Assembly (NCBI RefSeq): GCF_025698545.1
Contig: NC_068575.1
Span: forward strand, 54,817,980 to 54,881,979
Direction of reading: 5' to 3'
Length of the DNA: 64,000 nucleotides
DNA from: Gossypium raimondii
Lineage: Eukaryota > Streptophyta > Magnoliopsida > Malvales > Malvaceae
Shown here one piece after another: positions 48,588-61,526 of the stretch. The notes below the pieces were generated by a model. The model ran no database searches. It had not been told where the DNA came from and saw nothing but the letters and a program-made list of their open reading frames with translations. Made by a program: the position numbers and the translations under genes. How positions within the stretch are numbered: the first letter of the stretch is position 1; each line of letters starts with the position of its first letter.

Positions 48588-50025
48588 TTACAAAGATGGA
48601 TTCATTAAACTATTTGCAATGGTTTCCCTTAACATTGTGATTTCAAGGTCACTTTCTCTATTAAAAGAACTCGATTCACCTCTATCAAAATGGCCTGAAG
48701 AAACTGGCATGTCGGGTATATTCTCAAATTGTCGAAAATCCTCATCATTTGACCAATCATGTCTTCGAATGTAATTATGTAAAACCATTGTTGCAATAAC
48801 TATTAAAACGTGCTTGTTGAATGAATAACTTGGAATATCTCTTAATATTGGCCATTTTTTTTCCACACTTCAAATGTTCGTTCAATCACAGAGCGTAACG
48901 AAAAATGGGCATGATTAAAGATTTATTTTTTTCCAGATACTTGATGATTACCTCGACAAAAATTAGGTAAATGATATCGTTCCCCCTATATGGACCTAGA
49001 AAACCTGCCATTTGTGGATATCCTGAATCCACAAGATAATATTTTCCTACAAAAAAGTAAAACATAATATCAAGTTTAAAAATAAATTAAAATTATTTTT
49101 ATGTAAAAATTAATTAAAAAAATTAAAGTTCAACCTGATGGAGGGTGTGGAAACTTTAACTCTTGTTTTCTAAGTGCTTGCAAAAAAATTCTACTATCAT
49201 GTGATGTTCCTTCCCAACCAAGAAATGCAAAAATAAAGCACATGTTGAAGTCACAAACTGCCATAATATTTTGAGTTGGTTCACATTTCCGTCCGATATA
49301 AGGTATTTGACAAGAAGGCGAAATGCATGCTTTTATGCGTGTTCCATCTATGGCCCCAATACAATCCTTTAAAATAAATACAAGTAATGAGATAAAAGTT
49401 AAAAATAATTTATATTTTAAAAATATAAAGATTGTGTAAATTTTACCTTAAAGTGAGGCCAATATCTTGTATCATGTCGAATATGGTTCGGTACTTCCTC
49501 GAATTGACCTTCAGTGAGTTTAATCGTGTCTATTCTCATTCGAGCAAATATATGCAACATATCAGTAAAAATTCGACTAATAGTTTCCCCAGATCGTTGA
49601 AATCGCTCTGTTGCATTTGAATTTGATTCTCTATTTCTAAGAAGGTACAATGATAATGCTGCTAACTTCTCCATCGACGATACTTTCTCATCCTTTAAGC
49701 CATAATTTGTTTGCAAATCATGCAACAAGCTGTGAAATATATTTTTTGGCATCCTAAAACTATTCATGTAACGATCATCGTACCCATTTAATACTTCGTC
49801 CACCCACATTTGACCTGTATAATTTGAATCCATACACGGTTGGATAGTGAAATAAGTTTCATGGTGTACCAATACACTGCTTAACACATGTTCTTCCTCT
49901 TCATGATAATTGTTGTGCTCAACTTGGGTAACAATTGTGGCTATTCTTCGTTGAGCTTCTTCACTTAATTCAGGGGTATCATAATTCATATCAAAACTAT
50001 TATACATATTGTTAAATTCATCCAT
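48588..50025 (-). pseudogene. PIF/Harbinger (HARBI1-like) DDE transposase, broken
   Basis: Inferred exons: 50025-49447, 49366-49135 and 49046-48588, with GT-AG introns. The N-terminal part holds the helix-turn-helix-like region (MEKLAALSLYLLRNRESNSN, FQRSGETISRIF). The catalytic triad is visible: D in DCIGAIDGTRI, D in YYLVDSGYPQMAGF and E in SVIERTF. Two lesions separate the last two: a missing base in a run of C at 48982-48986 (plus strand) and a TAA at 48923-48925. The C-terminus (VLIVIATMVLHNYIRRHDWS) is typical. The enzyme would cut and paste elements with TAA-type targets; this copy cannot. Confidence 0.85.
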
Positions 50026-50159
50026 AACCTGAAAAAGTAATCAAATGAAAATAAATTAATATTTCGTGACATTCTATACAACACAGAAACTTGATTAAAA
50101 GCATAGCATAAAAATACCAAACATAAAAAGTATCATACATTAGTTTTACATATAAAAAC

Positions 50160-51289
50160 TTATGGTGGAGGTGGTTGATGGTATGGTTGGAAGGGAAATA
50201 AGGATGTTGCTACCAAGGATAAAAATGATGCAATTGGATTTTGTTCAGCATACTCATGTCGAAGCCACCAAACCCTATCATCTGGATTTAAGTTCAAAAA
50301 CACTTCTCGTTTCACCGGTATTTGGAGCATTTTGGTGGCAAAATAGTACGGTTCATCTTTTTTTGGAATTTCATCTCCCAAAGCACGCAAAGCATCCATT
50401 GCATTTGAAATAGTATATTGAGAGTGAGGAAAAATAATTTCATTCACTGACTTCCTTGGACTAGCCATACTCTCACACAATTTCTCAATCTGAGTAGTTA
50501 ATGTATTTCTTGATGATTTTCTACTTGAACTTGATTTTTTTCCTTTACCTTGTACAGCCCCAAGTGTTTGATTTCTTCGATTAGGAATTTCATGAGAAGG
50601 GTTTGATGGTACCTCATTAGGAGGAATACCTTCATTCTCGTTACTATGTTCATCTGAATCACCAAATCCCTCATTAGGTGCATCATCTCCCATAGGAACC
50701 CCACTTGGAAGAACACCAGACGAAGGTGCCCATGCGTTCTCTCTAGTGGCTACAATGCCACCAAACATTTGCCACATTAACTCATTCAATCGTGGTTCAA
50801 TTCCTTTCTTCTTAAATCCATTAAAATCAGGATTTTCCTACATAACATGTTAAATGTTAAATGTTATACTAAGATTTTTATAATTGTAAATTATTAATTT
50901 CAATCAACTTTATGCATTAAAATAATGATAAAGTTAACACTAACCTATATTTTTGCAGCCCACCATTCTTTGGTAGCATCGACCGTCTTTTTAGATGGAC
51001 ACCATCCAATACCTGTAGATTCCTTAAGCAACTCCCTCCATAACCTCCATTCCTTTTTTTAATGTATCCCGCTTATTTTTCAATTGAGGTTTTCCATAAT
51101 TTGTGTTTTTGCTTGAAAAAGAGCAACCACATTTTCCCATCCTTTTGAGTTTAGATGAGTTGTCGGTCTATTACCAGCATTGACTTTATTCACGCAAAGC
51201 TCACAAAATATCAACGTCAGCTTATCATCCCAAACGGCTTTTGTTGCTAAGGTACTATCTCCCTCCACAAAATTTTGTGTCTTTACCAT
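50160..51289 (-). pseudogene. Harbinger ORF1: Myb/SANT-like DNA-binding protein, broken
   Basis: The first part (51289-51083) reads KAVWDDKLTLIFCELCVNKV, PTTHLNSKGWENVVALFQAK, a Myb/SANT-like trihelix domain as found in ORF1 of plant Harbinger elements and related host proteins. The frame is lost near 51080 and again near 51060 (run of A), then resumes with WRLWRELLKESTGIGWCPS and, after an intron-like AT-rich gap, continues 50789-50160 with an acidic, Asn/Ser-rich linker and a C-terminal part (NAMDALRALGDEIPKKDEPY). ORF1 helps the transposase bind its ends and enter the nucleus. Frame breaks make it a pseudogene. Confidence 0.75.
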
Positions 51290-53939
51290 CTATTATTTTT
51301 ATTTTTATTTTAAATGTCAATCGACATAAAACCATAAATATATAATTAGATATAATAATATAGTTTCATAAAAAATAAGAATAACACATCACGAATGGAT
51401 GAAAGCCATAAGATGAACACTAAAGAAAAAATTCTCAAAGATCTATGGTAAACAATAACGAAGATATAGAAAGAATAATTGATTATGACTATTTTTTCAA
51501 AAGTGTAAGCAAAGTTGAGCAGTTGGTTTTTCTTAGCAACACTAATCATCAAATTTTTATTTTAATCTAAAAAAAAAAGCATGCATTTAATCACTCAAGA
51601 TTATGGCATCAGTAAATGCAGAATTCAACAGCCAACTATACTCAAGATTACGGTAATTTGTCAAGATGAACTGAATTGTCAGACATCTATAATTTGTCTA
51701 CTCACACATCTAAAAGTTATGTAATGAGATATGACTCTGCCTCTGGTTCTTAGTGATTTACTGTTAGCATTTATTTGTCTCAAACTCCTTATTACAGCTC
51801 CAAATTAAGGTTGTGTAATGAGGATCTACTAATGTGCTTGGTAAGTGGGCTCTGATTGAGCATTTTATGTACAGCGACTAGTACATGCAATAAGCTGGTC
51901 AATAACTATGCTTACGATAGAAATCATGCAAGCTTTTTATGTTCTTTTCTTATCCTAATTTGCATGTCAAGCTCCTTCTAGATACATATATGTTGACCTG
52001 TTGCATTTTATTTTTATGAATATGTGTGAATATCCAGATGCTAAGTATAAGCTCACATGAAAGCATATTTCTCAGTTGGATTTGGATCATTGCAGTAATG
52101 TTTATTTTTAGCCTTCGTTTTATGTTAGTTGTGTTGAGGAGGGAATTGTTTCTCATATTTTAAAGACTAATAATTTCTGAAGGCTCTGCTTCACATGAAG
52201 GATGTCAAATTTGTTAATTTAATAGTTAAGCTAGTAAAGACTAATAAATATTTTGTGATATTGGTGTTTTGTAGGGTTGTTAAGTGAGATAATGTATGTA
52301 TGCAGTAGGAGACTATTTAAATTCATATTAATGCACCATGAATTAGTGCTTTTAAGGTGGGCATCAAAGCGTACCTAGGCTTTATGCTTAGCATTAGACA
52401 ACAAAAGCACCTTAAGCCATTTTGGGCAAGGCGCGTGTGATTAGGTGCACATAGTGCACCTGGGTGCGTTTTGTAAGACGATATGCCAAAAAAAAAAAAA
52501 ACAATGGCAATCTAATTGAATTTCTCTCCAATTTATTTCATTTATATTTTATTTTGTCATTAAATGTACCTTTAGCAGAAAAAGAGATAATATCGATCTC
52601 TCTACTTCTCAATGTTCAAGTTTTCAACAAAATGCATGCAACCATAGGGAAATCATGCATATTCATCAACAAAAGAAAATTTGCATGCTTGTATCAAATT
52701 ATTAACCTTAAGCTTATTTTATTTATATGCAAGAGACACATCAGCAGTTGAAGGCAAAGAAAGAGGAAGAGAAGAAATGGATTTGGACCAGCCGTCTTGA
52801 TGATGAAAAGGGGCCGCTAGGCCGCTGTCCCAAGACCGCTTTCCCAATAGGCAACGGAGCGGAACGAGAAGGAATGAATGCAAGCAGGTCAAGTAAAAAT
52901 GCAGCTTTAAACAGCAAATTAGAATGCAGAAAAAGCAAAAAAAAAAATGCTATCAGATCAACAAAATGAAAGGCTTACAATATCGGTCGTCGATTGAGGA
53001 AGAGTTGAAGAGCTTTCACCGTTTTCAGCAGAATTTGGCTGCCAAATCTGAAGAAAAATAAGATTGGGAAAGAAACTAGTTTAACTTTCAAAGATAAAAT
53101 GGTAAAATAATAAATAAAAGTAAGGGTGTTTTTGTCTGTCAAAAATACTAGCAGTTCAGTTAATTTCAATTGCTGCTTTCAGCTCCAGCTGATTTTCAAA
53201 GATTTCGATTAGTAGAAATGTCTTCTCACTCGAATCGATGTCTTTGAACTAAACAAAGATAGCAGATGAGGTTGGTAACAGATTTTGACTCCAACTCACC
53301 TCACTGGCATTAAAAGCCAAACCAAAAGTAGCCTAAAGTAGTATTTACTTTCATAACTTTTTATATGATTATTGTTTTAGTAATTTAAGAATCAAATTTA
53401 TCCGCACTTGTAAAATTTTGAGTTAATCTAATATTTTTGTCATCTTGATTTCAATTACTATTTAAATAATATATATGGTTTGAAAAATTTTTCTTTGCAT
53501 AAAACAAATAATTAGAAAAAAACTTAACAATAACAATACATAATGTATATAATGAAATAAGATAATTGATTTACTAAAATATTAATCATACTATAATGTA
53601 AAACTAAATTAGTTAATTTTAAATGCTAATCCTGCTTCTGAAAAATTATATAATATTATTATAATAAAATAAGACATTAATACACTGCCGCATGGGCGTT
53701 AGTTTATCATGGTCATCCGAATATAAAAAAACAAGAGTCATTTTTTGATGAATCAATTGTTGTTCAATAATACATAAGAATGTACGGTCAATAGATGTAT
53801 GAGTCGGAGAAATCACGGATATATATTAGACCACGCTATGTCTACGTCCCTTCTCCATCAAGTTTGGCAGATCAAATATCAATTCTGAGTTGAAAACTCA
53901 AGGTTTCTTCATATTTATATCGTTTTTTTTTATTTTATA

Positions 53940-54130
53940 AAAATTACTTCAAAATTTTGATTAATTATAAAAATAATTTATTTTTCTAATTATACATTTA
54001 AATAACTTGAAATGAACCATAAAAGTTCGTAGAGTTAAAGAGTTTAACGCCACCAATATGTCACGTCAACCACCAAAATGAAAAAAAAAATTAATTTTTT
54101 TAGTGGTACTAAAGAGAATGGCGTCACATG
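53940..54130 (+). repeat. Inverted-repeat arm A (partner at 58310-58510)
   Basis: Shares ordered words with the reverse complement of 58310-58510: AAAATTTTNATTAATTAT, ATTATACA, ACTTGAAAT, TAAAAGTT, TCAACCACC. Roughly three-quarters of positions agree by eye. Either one foldback element or two copies of one family in opposite orientation. Confidence 0.6.
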
Positions 54131-54854
54131 TATAAATATTAGGAAAATACTGTTATTTCTCAATAATTGGAAGCTTTAAAAAATTCCATTTTTTGGTGGA
54201 TCCATTAAGTATGGCGCCACCACTTATTTAATGTGTCGGGGGTATTTTATTTTTTATTTTTGGGTTTTTAAAATTTTTAAAAAAATGTTATTTTATTAGG
54301 TGGATTCAATTAAAATGGCGTCACCATTTTATTTATTTTGTGCCAACCTTTTTTTTAGTTTTATTATGGTTTTCATTTTCTTTTATTTTTTAAATTAAAA
54401 AAGGTTATTTTATTGGATGGAGCCATTTAGAATGATGCTACCACTTCTATTAAGAATGTCCCTTATCAAACGATTAATCCAAATTACATAAATAATTTAT
54501 ATAAAATTTATTTTACATTGCTAACATTTCATATAACTCAATTTGCATAATTTAAAATTATATTTTACAAAATATAATTTTACATTTCTAACATTTTAAA
54601 ATAATTTCACTTAACTTACAATATATAATTTTACAATATGAGCAACTTTCTCGGTGATAAAAAAAATTAAACAACTTTGTTCAATATCGATAGCATTGTG
54701 TCTTACAATTTGAAAAATAAATTGTTTAACCGCAACAGGAGCAAGTTTCTCAGTGCTATTATCTTGTAGCTCGGATGTTACTGATACTAATGATCTCACA
54801 TGTGCAGTTGAATTTGGGATTCCTTAAAACCTTCAAACATCTCGTTAGTCCAGA

Positions 54855-54859
54855 GAATC
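54855..54859. other. Target-site duplication GAATC (left) of the minus-strand solo LTR
   Basis: GAATC precedes TATAACACCC here and follows GGCTGTTACA at 57991-57995. Confidence 0.85.
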
Positions 54860-56004
54860 TATAACACCCATTACCTGAGACCGTTGCCGGAGTCGAGCAC
54901 GAGGCATTACCTAACTTAACTTACTAGTTCGGAGCATAAAAATTTTCTTTTAAAATTAATTCACTCACTTTCATTCAATATATCTCTAAAAAGGAATCTC
55001 GAGACCCTAAATCATTCAATAGAAACAGTTCGGGTCCAAACTGGGAACATTAATAATTTTCCGAATACTAAAACAAATCAAAACAATTCATTTCACTATT
55101 CAGAATAAAATTGTCCACCTGCGCAACAGTCACTAATTTAATTATAACTAAAGTTACGAAACTCAAAATTTAGATCCGTAAATTTTCCCTGAAGCTAGAC
55201 TCATATATCTTCTTACCATAAAATTTTTAGAATTTTTGATTAATCCAATTAGTAAATTTTATTCTTTAAAGTATCCCCTGTTTCATTGTTCGACAGCTCT
55301 AACCCCTCTTCACTAAAAATTAATTATCTCATTGTACAGAATTCAGATAACATTATTGTTTATTTCTATTGAAAATATACTCACTAAGGAATCTATACAT
55401 ATAAATTATAACTTCCAATTATTTCTGTACAATTTTTAATGATTTTCTAAAGTCAGAACAAGGGATTTCAAAAACTATTCTGACCCTGTCTCACTAAAAT
55501 TCAAATATCTAAAATATACAACTCTTTTTCTTACTATATTTATTTCATGTGAAAATAGACTCATTCAGCTTTAATTTCATACCTCACTCAGATTCTAATT
55601 CAATTTCCACTATTTTTGGTGATTTTTCAAAATCATGTCAATGCTGCTGTCCAAAAACTGTTTTAGTGAAAAATATTGATAACTAAGTTTATAACACCTT
55701 CACTTTCTTTCAATTAAACCCTATACATGCCATATAAACCTTAAGATGCACAATAAAATTTACAGAAGTAATCTGGATAGTGTGCCCCGATGTGTTGATC
55801 CGATCCACCGATTTCACATCAATCTACAAAGAACATTAATCACATAGGAGTAAGCTTATGTAAACTTAGTAAGTTCATAGGCATAGAAAATAATTCTTAC
55901 CGAACATCTTATAACAGTTATACAATATATAATTTCACTAATTCTTACTTTTTCGTAATCAATTTAGGAAACGGTTACGGAATTGAGTACTTCGTTTTTT
56001 AAAA

Positions 56005-56185
56005 TGCCATAGTATAACTATGGTCTTGCACATAATCACACACCGAAGCCATAGCCCAGCCATGGTCTTACATGGAAGCATATATCACACCGATGTCATA
56101 TCCCAGATATGGTCTTATACGAAAATCACATATCACATGTTGCCACGGTCCAACCATGGTCTTTTCCGTCAATGCGTATAAGTCA
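56005..56185. repeat. Tandem repeat with GCCATAG/CCATGGTCTTA units
   Basis: About four imperfect units of 45-50 bases repeat CACACCGA-GCCATAGCCCAGCCATGGTCTTA-like sequence. It lies inside the solo LTR, close to its 3' half in minus-strand sense, and may be an LTR subrepeat. Confidence 0.7.
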
Positions 56186-56514
56186 CTGAACGAAAGTACT
56201 CAATCCAATGTTCCACTAAATTAGAACTTTTATTCAAACATTAATATTTTCACAATTATCTCAGTTTAATAACATTCATATAAAATAACATACCATAGCA
56301 TTCATGAAATTTCAAGGTATAATACAACATTTCCTGCCAACCACAATCTCAAACAATGAATTTACTCAATTGAGCTCAATATTAAATATCAACTTATATT
56401 CCAACATTTAGCTTCAATTGCAATTACAAATACTTGTCAAATTAAGGATTGTCTTACGGATTTGAGTACATCGTTTGCCCGGTGCCACGATTTGCTTGAA
56501 TATTTTACAATGCT

Positions 56515-56615
56515 ATAACTCAGTATGGTTTCCTTCACTGAAATACCATACCTACTTTTCACAACTCAGTATGATTTTCTTCACTGAAACACCATACCTA
56601 CTTTTCACAATTTTC
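56515..56615. repeat. Two-copy tandem repeat inside the solo LTR
   Basis: The words CTCAGTATG, TTCTTCACTGAAA and ACCATACCTACTTTTCACAA occur twice in the same order, spaced about 50 bases. Confidence 0.75.
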
Positions 56616-58309
56616 CATGGATTCACCATGGGCTTATTCTTCAATTCATCACTGATTACAGAACGTATGTACTCAATCCTGCGTATCCCTTAATTTAAAC
56701 TAACAATCTTTTTTTTCTCATTTTTACCATAATCATAATTCAACAACAATATAAGAATTGATACAATATATCATTCCCACATTAACAATTAATCATAAAA
56801 ATTCAGCTGTATGAACTTACCTAGGCCAATTTGTAGGATTTGTAAAAGTTCAGAGACTATTTTGATACTCTTTCTTTTCCGCATTTATCTTCAGATTCCC
56901 GATCTATAATATAAAATTTTCCATTCATTAGCATCTAAATCAATACTAATTCACTTCACAATTTATGCCCTTCAATTTTTGAAATTACACTTTTACCCCA
57001 AAACTTACAATTTTACAATCTAGTCCCTACTCAATTAACACTTTAATTGAACTAATTTTTCATCAAATAACACTTTATCTAATAATTTTAGGCTATTATA
57101 CAGCCTTTTATATTCATAATTTCAGTACAAAACCCCAATTCCTAGCTTTTTCACAATTAAGTCCTAAAATCAATTTCTACTAAAATCACTTAATAAAATC
57201 ATAATATAATAAAATTAAAGCTTCAAATATATGATAATTCATCATAAAATTCCAATACTCACTCATGGTAACTTTCAAAATCATTCATATGATCAAAAAC
57301 AAATGAATTCAATAGTTGGACTTAATTGTAAAAGTCACAAAACATGAAAAATTACAAAGAAAAAGCAAGAATTGAACTTACATGATGAAAAATATGAAAA
57401 AAATCTTGAAAACTCTCTCCTATGGCGTTTTGGCTGAAGAAAAATGATGATATCTCTAGATTTTTCAATTTTGTCTTTATTTTATATGTTTAATTTGTAA
57501 AATTTCCAATTTTCCCTTATTTCTCCTTATTTTCTTGCTGATTTTCTTGTCCAAACCGTCCAGCCCATATACTTTAGGCCTAATTGCCTTTTAAATCCCT
57601 CCTTATTAGTCACTTAAACTATTTAATCACAATTTAACAAATTTTACATTATTTTCAATTTAGTCCTTTTAATTAATTGACTATCCAAACGTTAAAGTTT
57701 TCTAACGAAACTTTTATACTAACTCAATGACACTCCATAAATATTTATAAAAATATTTATGGCTCGACTTATGGATTCGAGGTCTCGATACCTCGTTTTA
57801 GACCCAATTTACCAATTAAATTCTTTTTAAATCATAAAATTCACTAAATCACAGAATTCACTAATTCAAAAATTCTTCTAAATTCATACTTGACCCATAG
57901 TTATTAATTTATTGAATTTTCAAGCTTAGTTGTCGGATTTAGTGATCCCAAATAACAGTTTTCGATACTACTAAAACTTGGGCTGTTACAGAATCCCAAA
58001 TAATACACTCATTGGTTGCATAACCAATTTGAACCCGTTATCGTCCTACCACAACCAACGGAAAGACTTACATAACCAATTTGAACTTGTTACTGAATAA
58101 ATAAGTGGCAACCAAAAATAACCATTAAATCAAAATTCTATCATTTTTAGTTTAACATGATAACATGAAGGATATGTTGATAAATTACATTTTTAGGTTA
58201 AATTACATCTTAATTTTTGTTATTTTTAATGAAAATTTTTTATCATTTTTAGTTTAACATGATAAAATTTTGATTTAATCCTTCAAAAATTATATTTTTA
58301 CTATAGTAA

Positions 58310-58510
58310 AAATTGTCATTCTCCTTGACACCACCAAAAAATTAAATTTTTTATTCCGGTGGTTGATGTGGCATGTTAGTGATGACAAATTCTTTGGATC
58401 TACCAACTTTTACTGTTTATTTCAAGTCATTTACGTGTATAATAAAAAAATGAATCATTTTCATAATTAATGAAAATTTTAGAGTCAATTTTATAATAAT
58501 AAAAAATAAT
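58310..58510 (-). repeat. Inverted-repeat arm B (partner at 53940-54130)
   Basis: See arm A. Reading the minus strand gives the same word order. The two arms flank the solo LTR and about 0.7-0.9 kb of other sequence. Confidence 0.6.
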
Positions 58511-60081
58511 CCTATTTGTATCACATGCTAAGACAACGAATTAGTTCTAGTTTCGTTAATGTTATATTGAAAATGTCAATATAAAATATTTAACCAATCT
58601 CTCATTTTCTTTTTCATCATCTTTCAACCCGTGTTTAATTATTATAGAATCCATTTTGGAGGTTTTGAGAATCCAGAAAATTGTTGCGAGCAACATTTTC
58701 AGATGCAAAGGTTGATGTCTATAATTCTTTAGCATTTTGTTCCATTAATAAAATTATTTCAAACTTAATGAAGCAAAGGGTTTTTGTCTTACACAACCTT
58801 CCATTAATAAAATTGCCATAGCAACTAACACGTCGCTATTATTTAATTAGTGTCACTACCCATAAAGCAACAAAACAACCATTGTTCTTTTCCTGCTTTC
58901 TTTCTTTATTATCAGGCTCTGCAACATGCTAATGTTTTGAAGCTTTTAAAGCACCGACAATTCTGTAAGCAGTTTCAGCCTCCAGTGCAACACATCAAGA
59001 TGATCATAAATTATCAAATAAATTCATTGAAAATGACTTCAAAAATATTGCCCAAAAAACCATATGCTTGTCAATGACTCAACATGGTTCATGCAAGCTA
59101 CAAGATAATGCGGTATCTTTTTTATCATAACATAATGAGGTATCTTAGATTGGTATGTTTTATATTATATAGTAAATAAATTTCAAGTATTATTTTCAAA
59201 AATGTTTTCTTTTTTCGTTTTACTACAAATACAAATTTATATTCAAATAATTAAAACGTAAAATAAATAAATATAAAGCACGATAGACAAAAAAAAATAG
59301 GTAAACCCCATACATGACATATATAAATGATGAAACTAGAATAACTATACATGATAAAACTCAAATATTAAGAATTCGAGATATTAGTAATAGGATACTT
59401 AGGTAATGCCCACATTTGACGAATTCCATTCTGAATATCAACACTAAACCAAACTGCCAAACTCCTGGAAAGTCAATTTTCCCCTAACCATTTTCTTCGT
59501 CTGAAGCTCGCAATGATGCCGTGAAACTTTGGAATCAAAATTCCCAGCTTGAGTTCTTGCCATTTTCTTTTTCTCCACTAATCACTGAATAAAATATAAG
59601 CAAATGGGACCCCCCCAACTGTGCTGTAGTGTACGGAAATATTTTCGTCTCCTAAATATTCATTAATAATTCATAGGCACATCAACAGTGAACCATTTAG
59701 GCCCAACTGTATTAGTCTTACGAAACGACTTAGGAGGCCCATTACCAACTTATTTCAGATTTATGCAATGTTTACTTTGATCTGATTTGCTTTCTAGTGT
59801 TTTTCTTTTCCTTTGGTCAATTAGAACTTTTGAATTCAGGTCGAGTCCAGTTTGGATCAAACCCTAAACATTTTATCGAGAAACGATTTTTAATTTTATA
59901 ACTAGTTTTATATATTTTAAATAATTTTTTTGGAATTTTATAAGATTTCAAGTTTTTATATATTTTAGTTAAAAGGTTTAAATTTTTATAAGAATTTACA
60001 AGATGTATTTTATGAGATGAATTGAGTAAGAATAGAAGAATATTTTTCGAGGTTAAAGTGAAATATGAAAATTTTAAATAA

Positions 60082-60104
60082 AAAGAAGAAGAAGAAGAAG
60101 AAAA
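60082..60104 (+). repeat. (AAG)n microsatellite
   Basis: About seven uninterrupted AAG units in AT-rich intergenic DNA. Confidence 0.9.
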
Positions 60105-61526
60105 TACAAAATCAAATCGAAATTAAAACTGTCTCTGCTGCCATCCCTAATCGAAGGTAGCAGCGGTCACGTGGGTAAACATAATTGCCTGGGTCTGGGG
60201 GCCTAAAAGTTATCTAATAAACAACATAATCATGAAGTATTGGGCCCTGTCTGCTCCACTTTTAAAAGTTGGGCTTTCCTTAATCAAAGAAAACGGGTAC
60301 CATTCCCTTTCCTACTTTCTTCACATTGTTTCCTTCTCATCAAATAAAAACGAGAACTAAAGGCTTGTTTGGTGTTAGTGTGACTCTAATTTCATTTTAC
60401 TCAAATGTACCTGTTTTGGACAAATAGGACAGAGTCTTTGCCTTGTGTTAGTATTTGTTCTTATAAAAATAGTAAAAAGGGATTGAAAGTTGAAGCATAT
60501 AGTCATTAAAATCAAATGGATTACACATCATGGATGTCTTTATCAAATGGATTTTCGACAAATACTAAAAGTCATTATTTTTCCGGTCCTTAATTTGGTA
60601 AAGTTACTAATGCCTACCTTTAGGAGAAGCAGAGATATCTCCACGAAAACAACCCTTGCCTAAGTTACAACTTGTCTGCAAAAGGGACAGCTTAGCTAAT
60701 CCACCTTCTTTCTTCACACCTGGTTCTTTTTTTAGGCTCTTGTAATGGCTAAGATTGTGAAGCATTTATAAATTCACAACATTGTGTGTGTGTTGTAAAG
60801 CGCAAACCGGTTACTTTGAACCAGTGTGCGTGAGCTTGTAAAAAACCTAGTTAATGTTATGGCCGGGTAAGTAATAAGCAAGCATTGCACCTTTAATGAA
60901 GCCAAACCTAACAAGATTAACTCTATATTGTACTAGCCCGGCTCCCATGAATGCCTGAAACCGGACCTAACTTGCTCCCAAATAAAAAATTGGGGGACCA
61001 CTCACTTTATAAAATGAGAGGACATGTAATGTGGATAAACCTGAGTAATAGGGACCAGCAGCAGCATGGCATTAGGCCATCACAAACTTTATGACAGCAC
61101 ATTGGGGTCCTCTGACCAGGAGGTGTCAGAGTCATCGAGATTGGTTCCAAAATGTACCGAAATAAACAGAAATCTGAAGGCTACGGGTTAGAATATGGCA
61201 TCCAGGGGAAACCAGCCAAAAACAACTAAATGCAAGCATTTATATTTTTACAGGCTGCTTCACTCTGTCACTGAAACCACGCTACCACCCAAACAAAGCA
61301 AAAGCTAAACTCAATCCTTCCATTTCTAACTAATCAAAGTCTTCCTATTCTTTTTTACCATCAACTAAAGAGTTTAGTTTCTGCACTTCATTCACTCTTC
61401 TACTGTCCTTGAGCAAAGCTCTCAAAATAAAATTAAAAATAAAAAAAACTAAGCAAAATAAACCAGCTACATTTCTCTTCCACCATTGCAAACTAACGAC
61501 AACAAAACAAAGCTAAGTTAGGGTTT

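Larger units (their letters stand above)
48042..53333 (-). mobile_element. PIF/Harbinger transposon, 5292 bp, inactive
   Basis: It is bounded by TAA at 48039-48041 and 53334-53336. The left end reads GGCTTAGTTTGGATGG and the right end, reverse-complemented, GGCTACTTTTGGTTTGG, an imperfect terminal inverted repeat. Subterminal GCGGTGAGATTAG repeats lie at 48080-48210. Inside, on the minus strand, are two genes in the usual order: a Myb/SANT-like ORF1 (51289-50160) and a DDE transposase (50025-48588), both with frame breaks. 51290-53333 is AT-rich and non-coding, apart from a stretch of GC-richer sequence around 52330-52450. TAA duplications, two genes and DDE motifs together fit PIF/Harbinger. 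Confidence 0.87.
53337..54859. other. AT-rich intergenic repeat region, no gene
   Basis: 53337-53930 shows nothing recognisable. 53940-54130 is one arm of a diverged inverted repeat (partner 58310-58510). From 54060 to 54460 a loose repeat recurs: GGCGTCAC/GGCGCCACC words preceded by GGTGGATCCATTA-like words near 54195, 54298 and 54415. No coding sequence. Confidence 0.5.
54860..57990 (-). repeat. Solo LTR, 3131 bp, minus strand
   Basis: On the minus strand it starts TGTAACAGCCCAAGTTTTAG and ends GGTAATGGGTGTTATA; both outer flanks are GAATC. The start matches the family of the solo LTR at 21538-24556 (TGTAACAGCCCAATTTTCAG). No gag or pol domain is present. Tandem repeats lie inside at about 56005-56185 and 56515-56615. 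On the minus strand, the phrase ATTTATGGAGTGTCATTGAG-like sequence near 57735 and similar words near 21760 support the shared family. Confidence 0.85.
57996..61526. other. Intergenic region, no gene recognised
   Basis: 57996-58300 contains the phrase ATCATTTTTAGTTTAACATG twice (about 58140 and 58238). 58310-58510 is the inverted-repeat arm B. 58850-59077 has a short open frame without a domain. An (AAG) run of about seven units lies at 60082-60104. 60600-61526 becomes more balanced in composition and probably holds the 3' untranslated region of the ARF gene at its right end. Confidence 0.4.
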
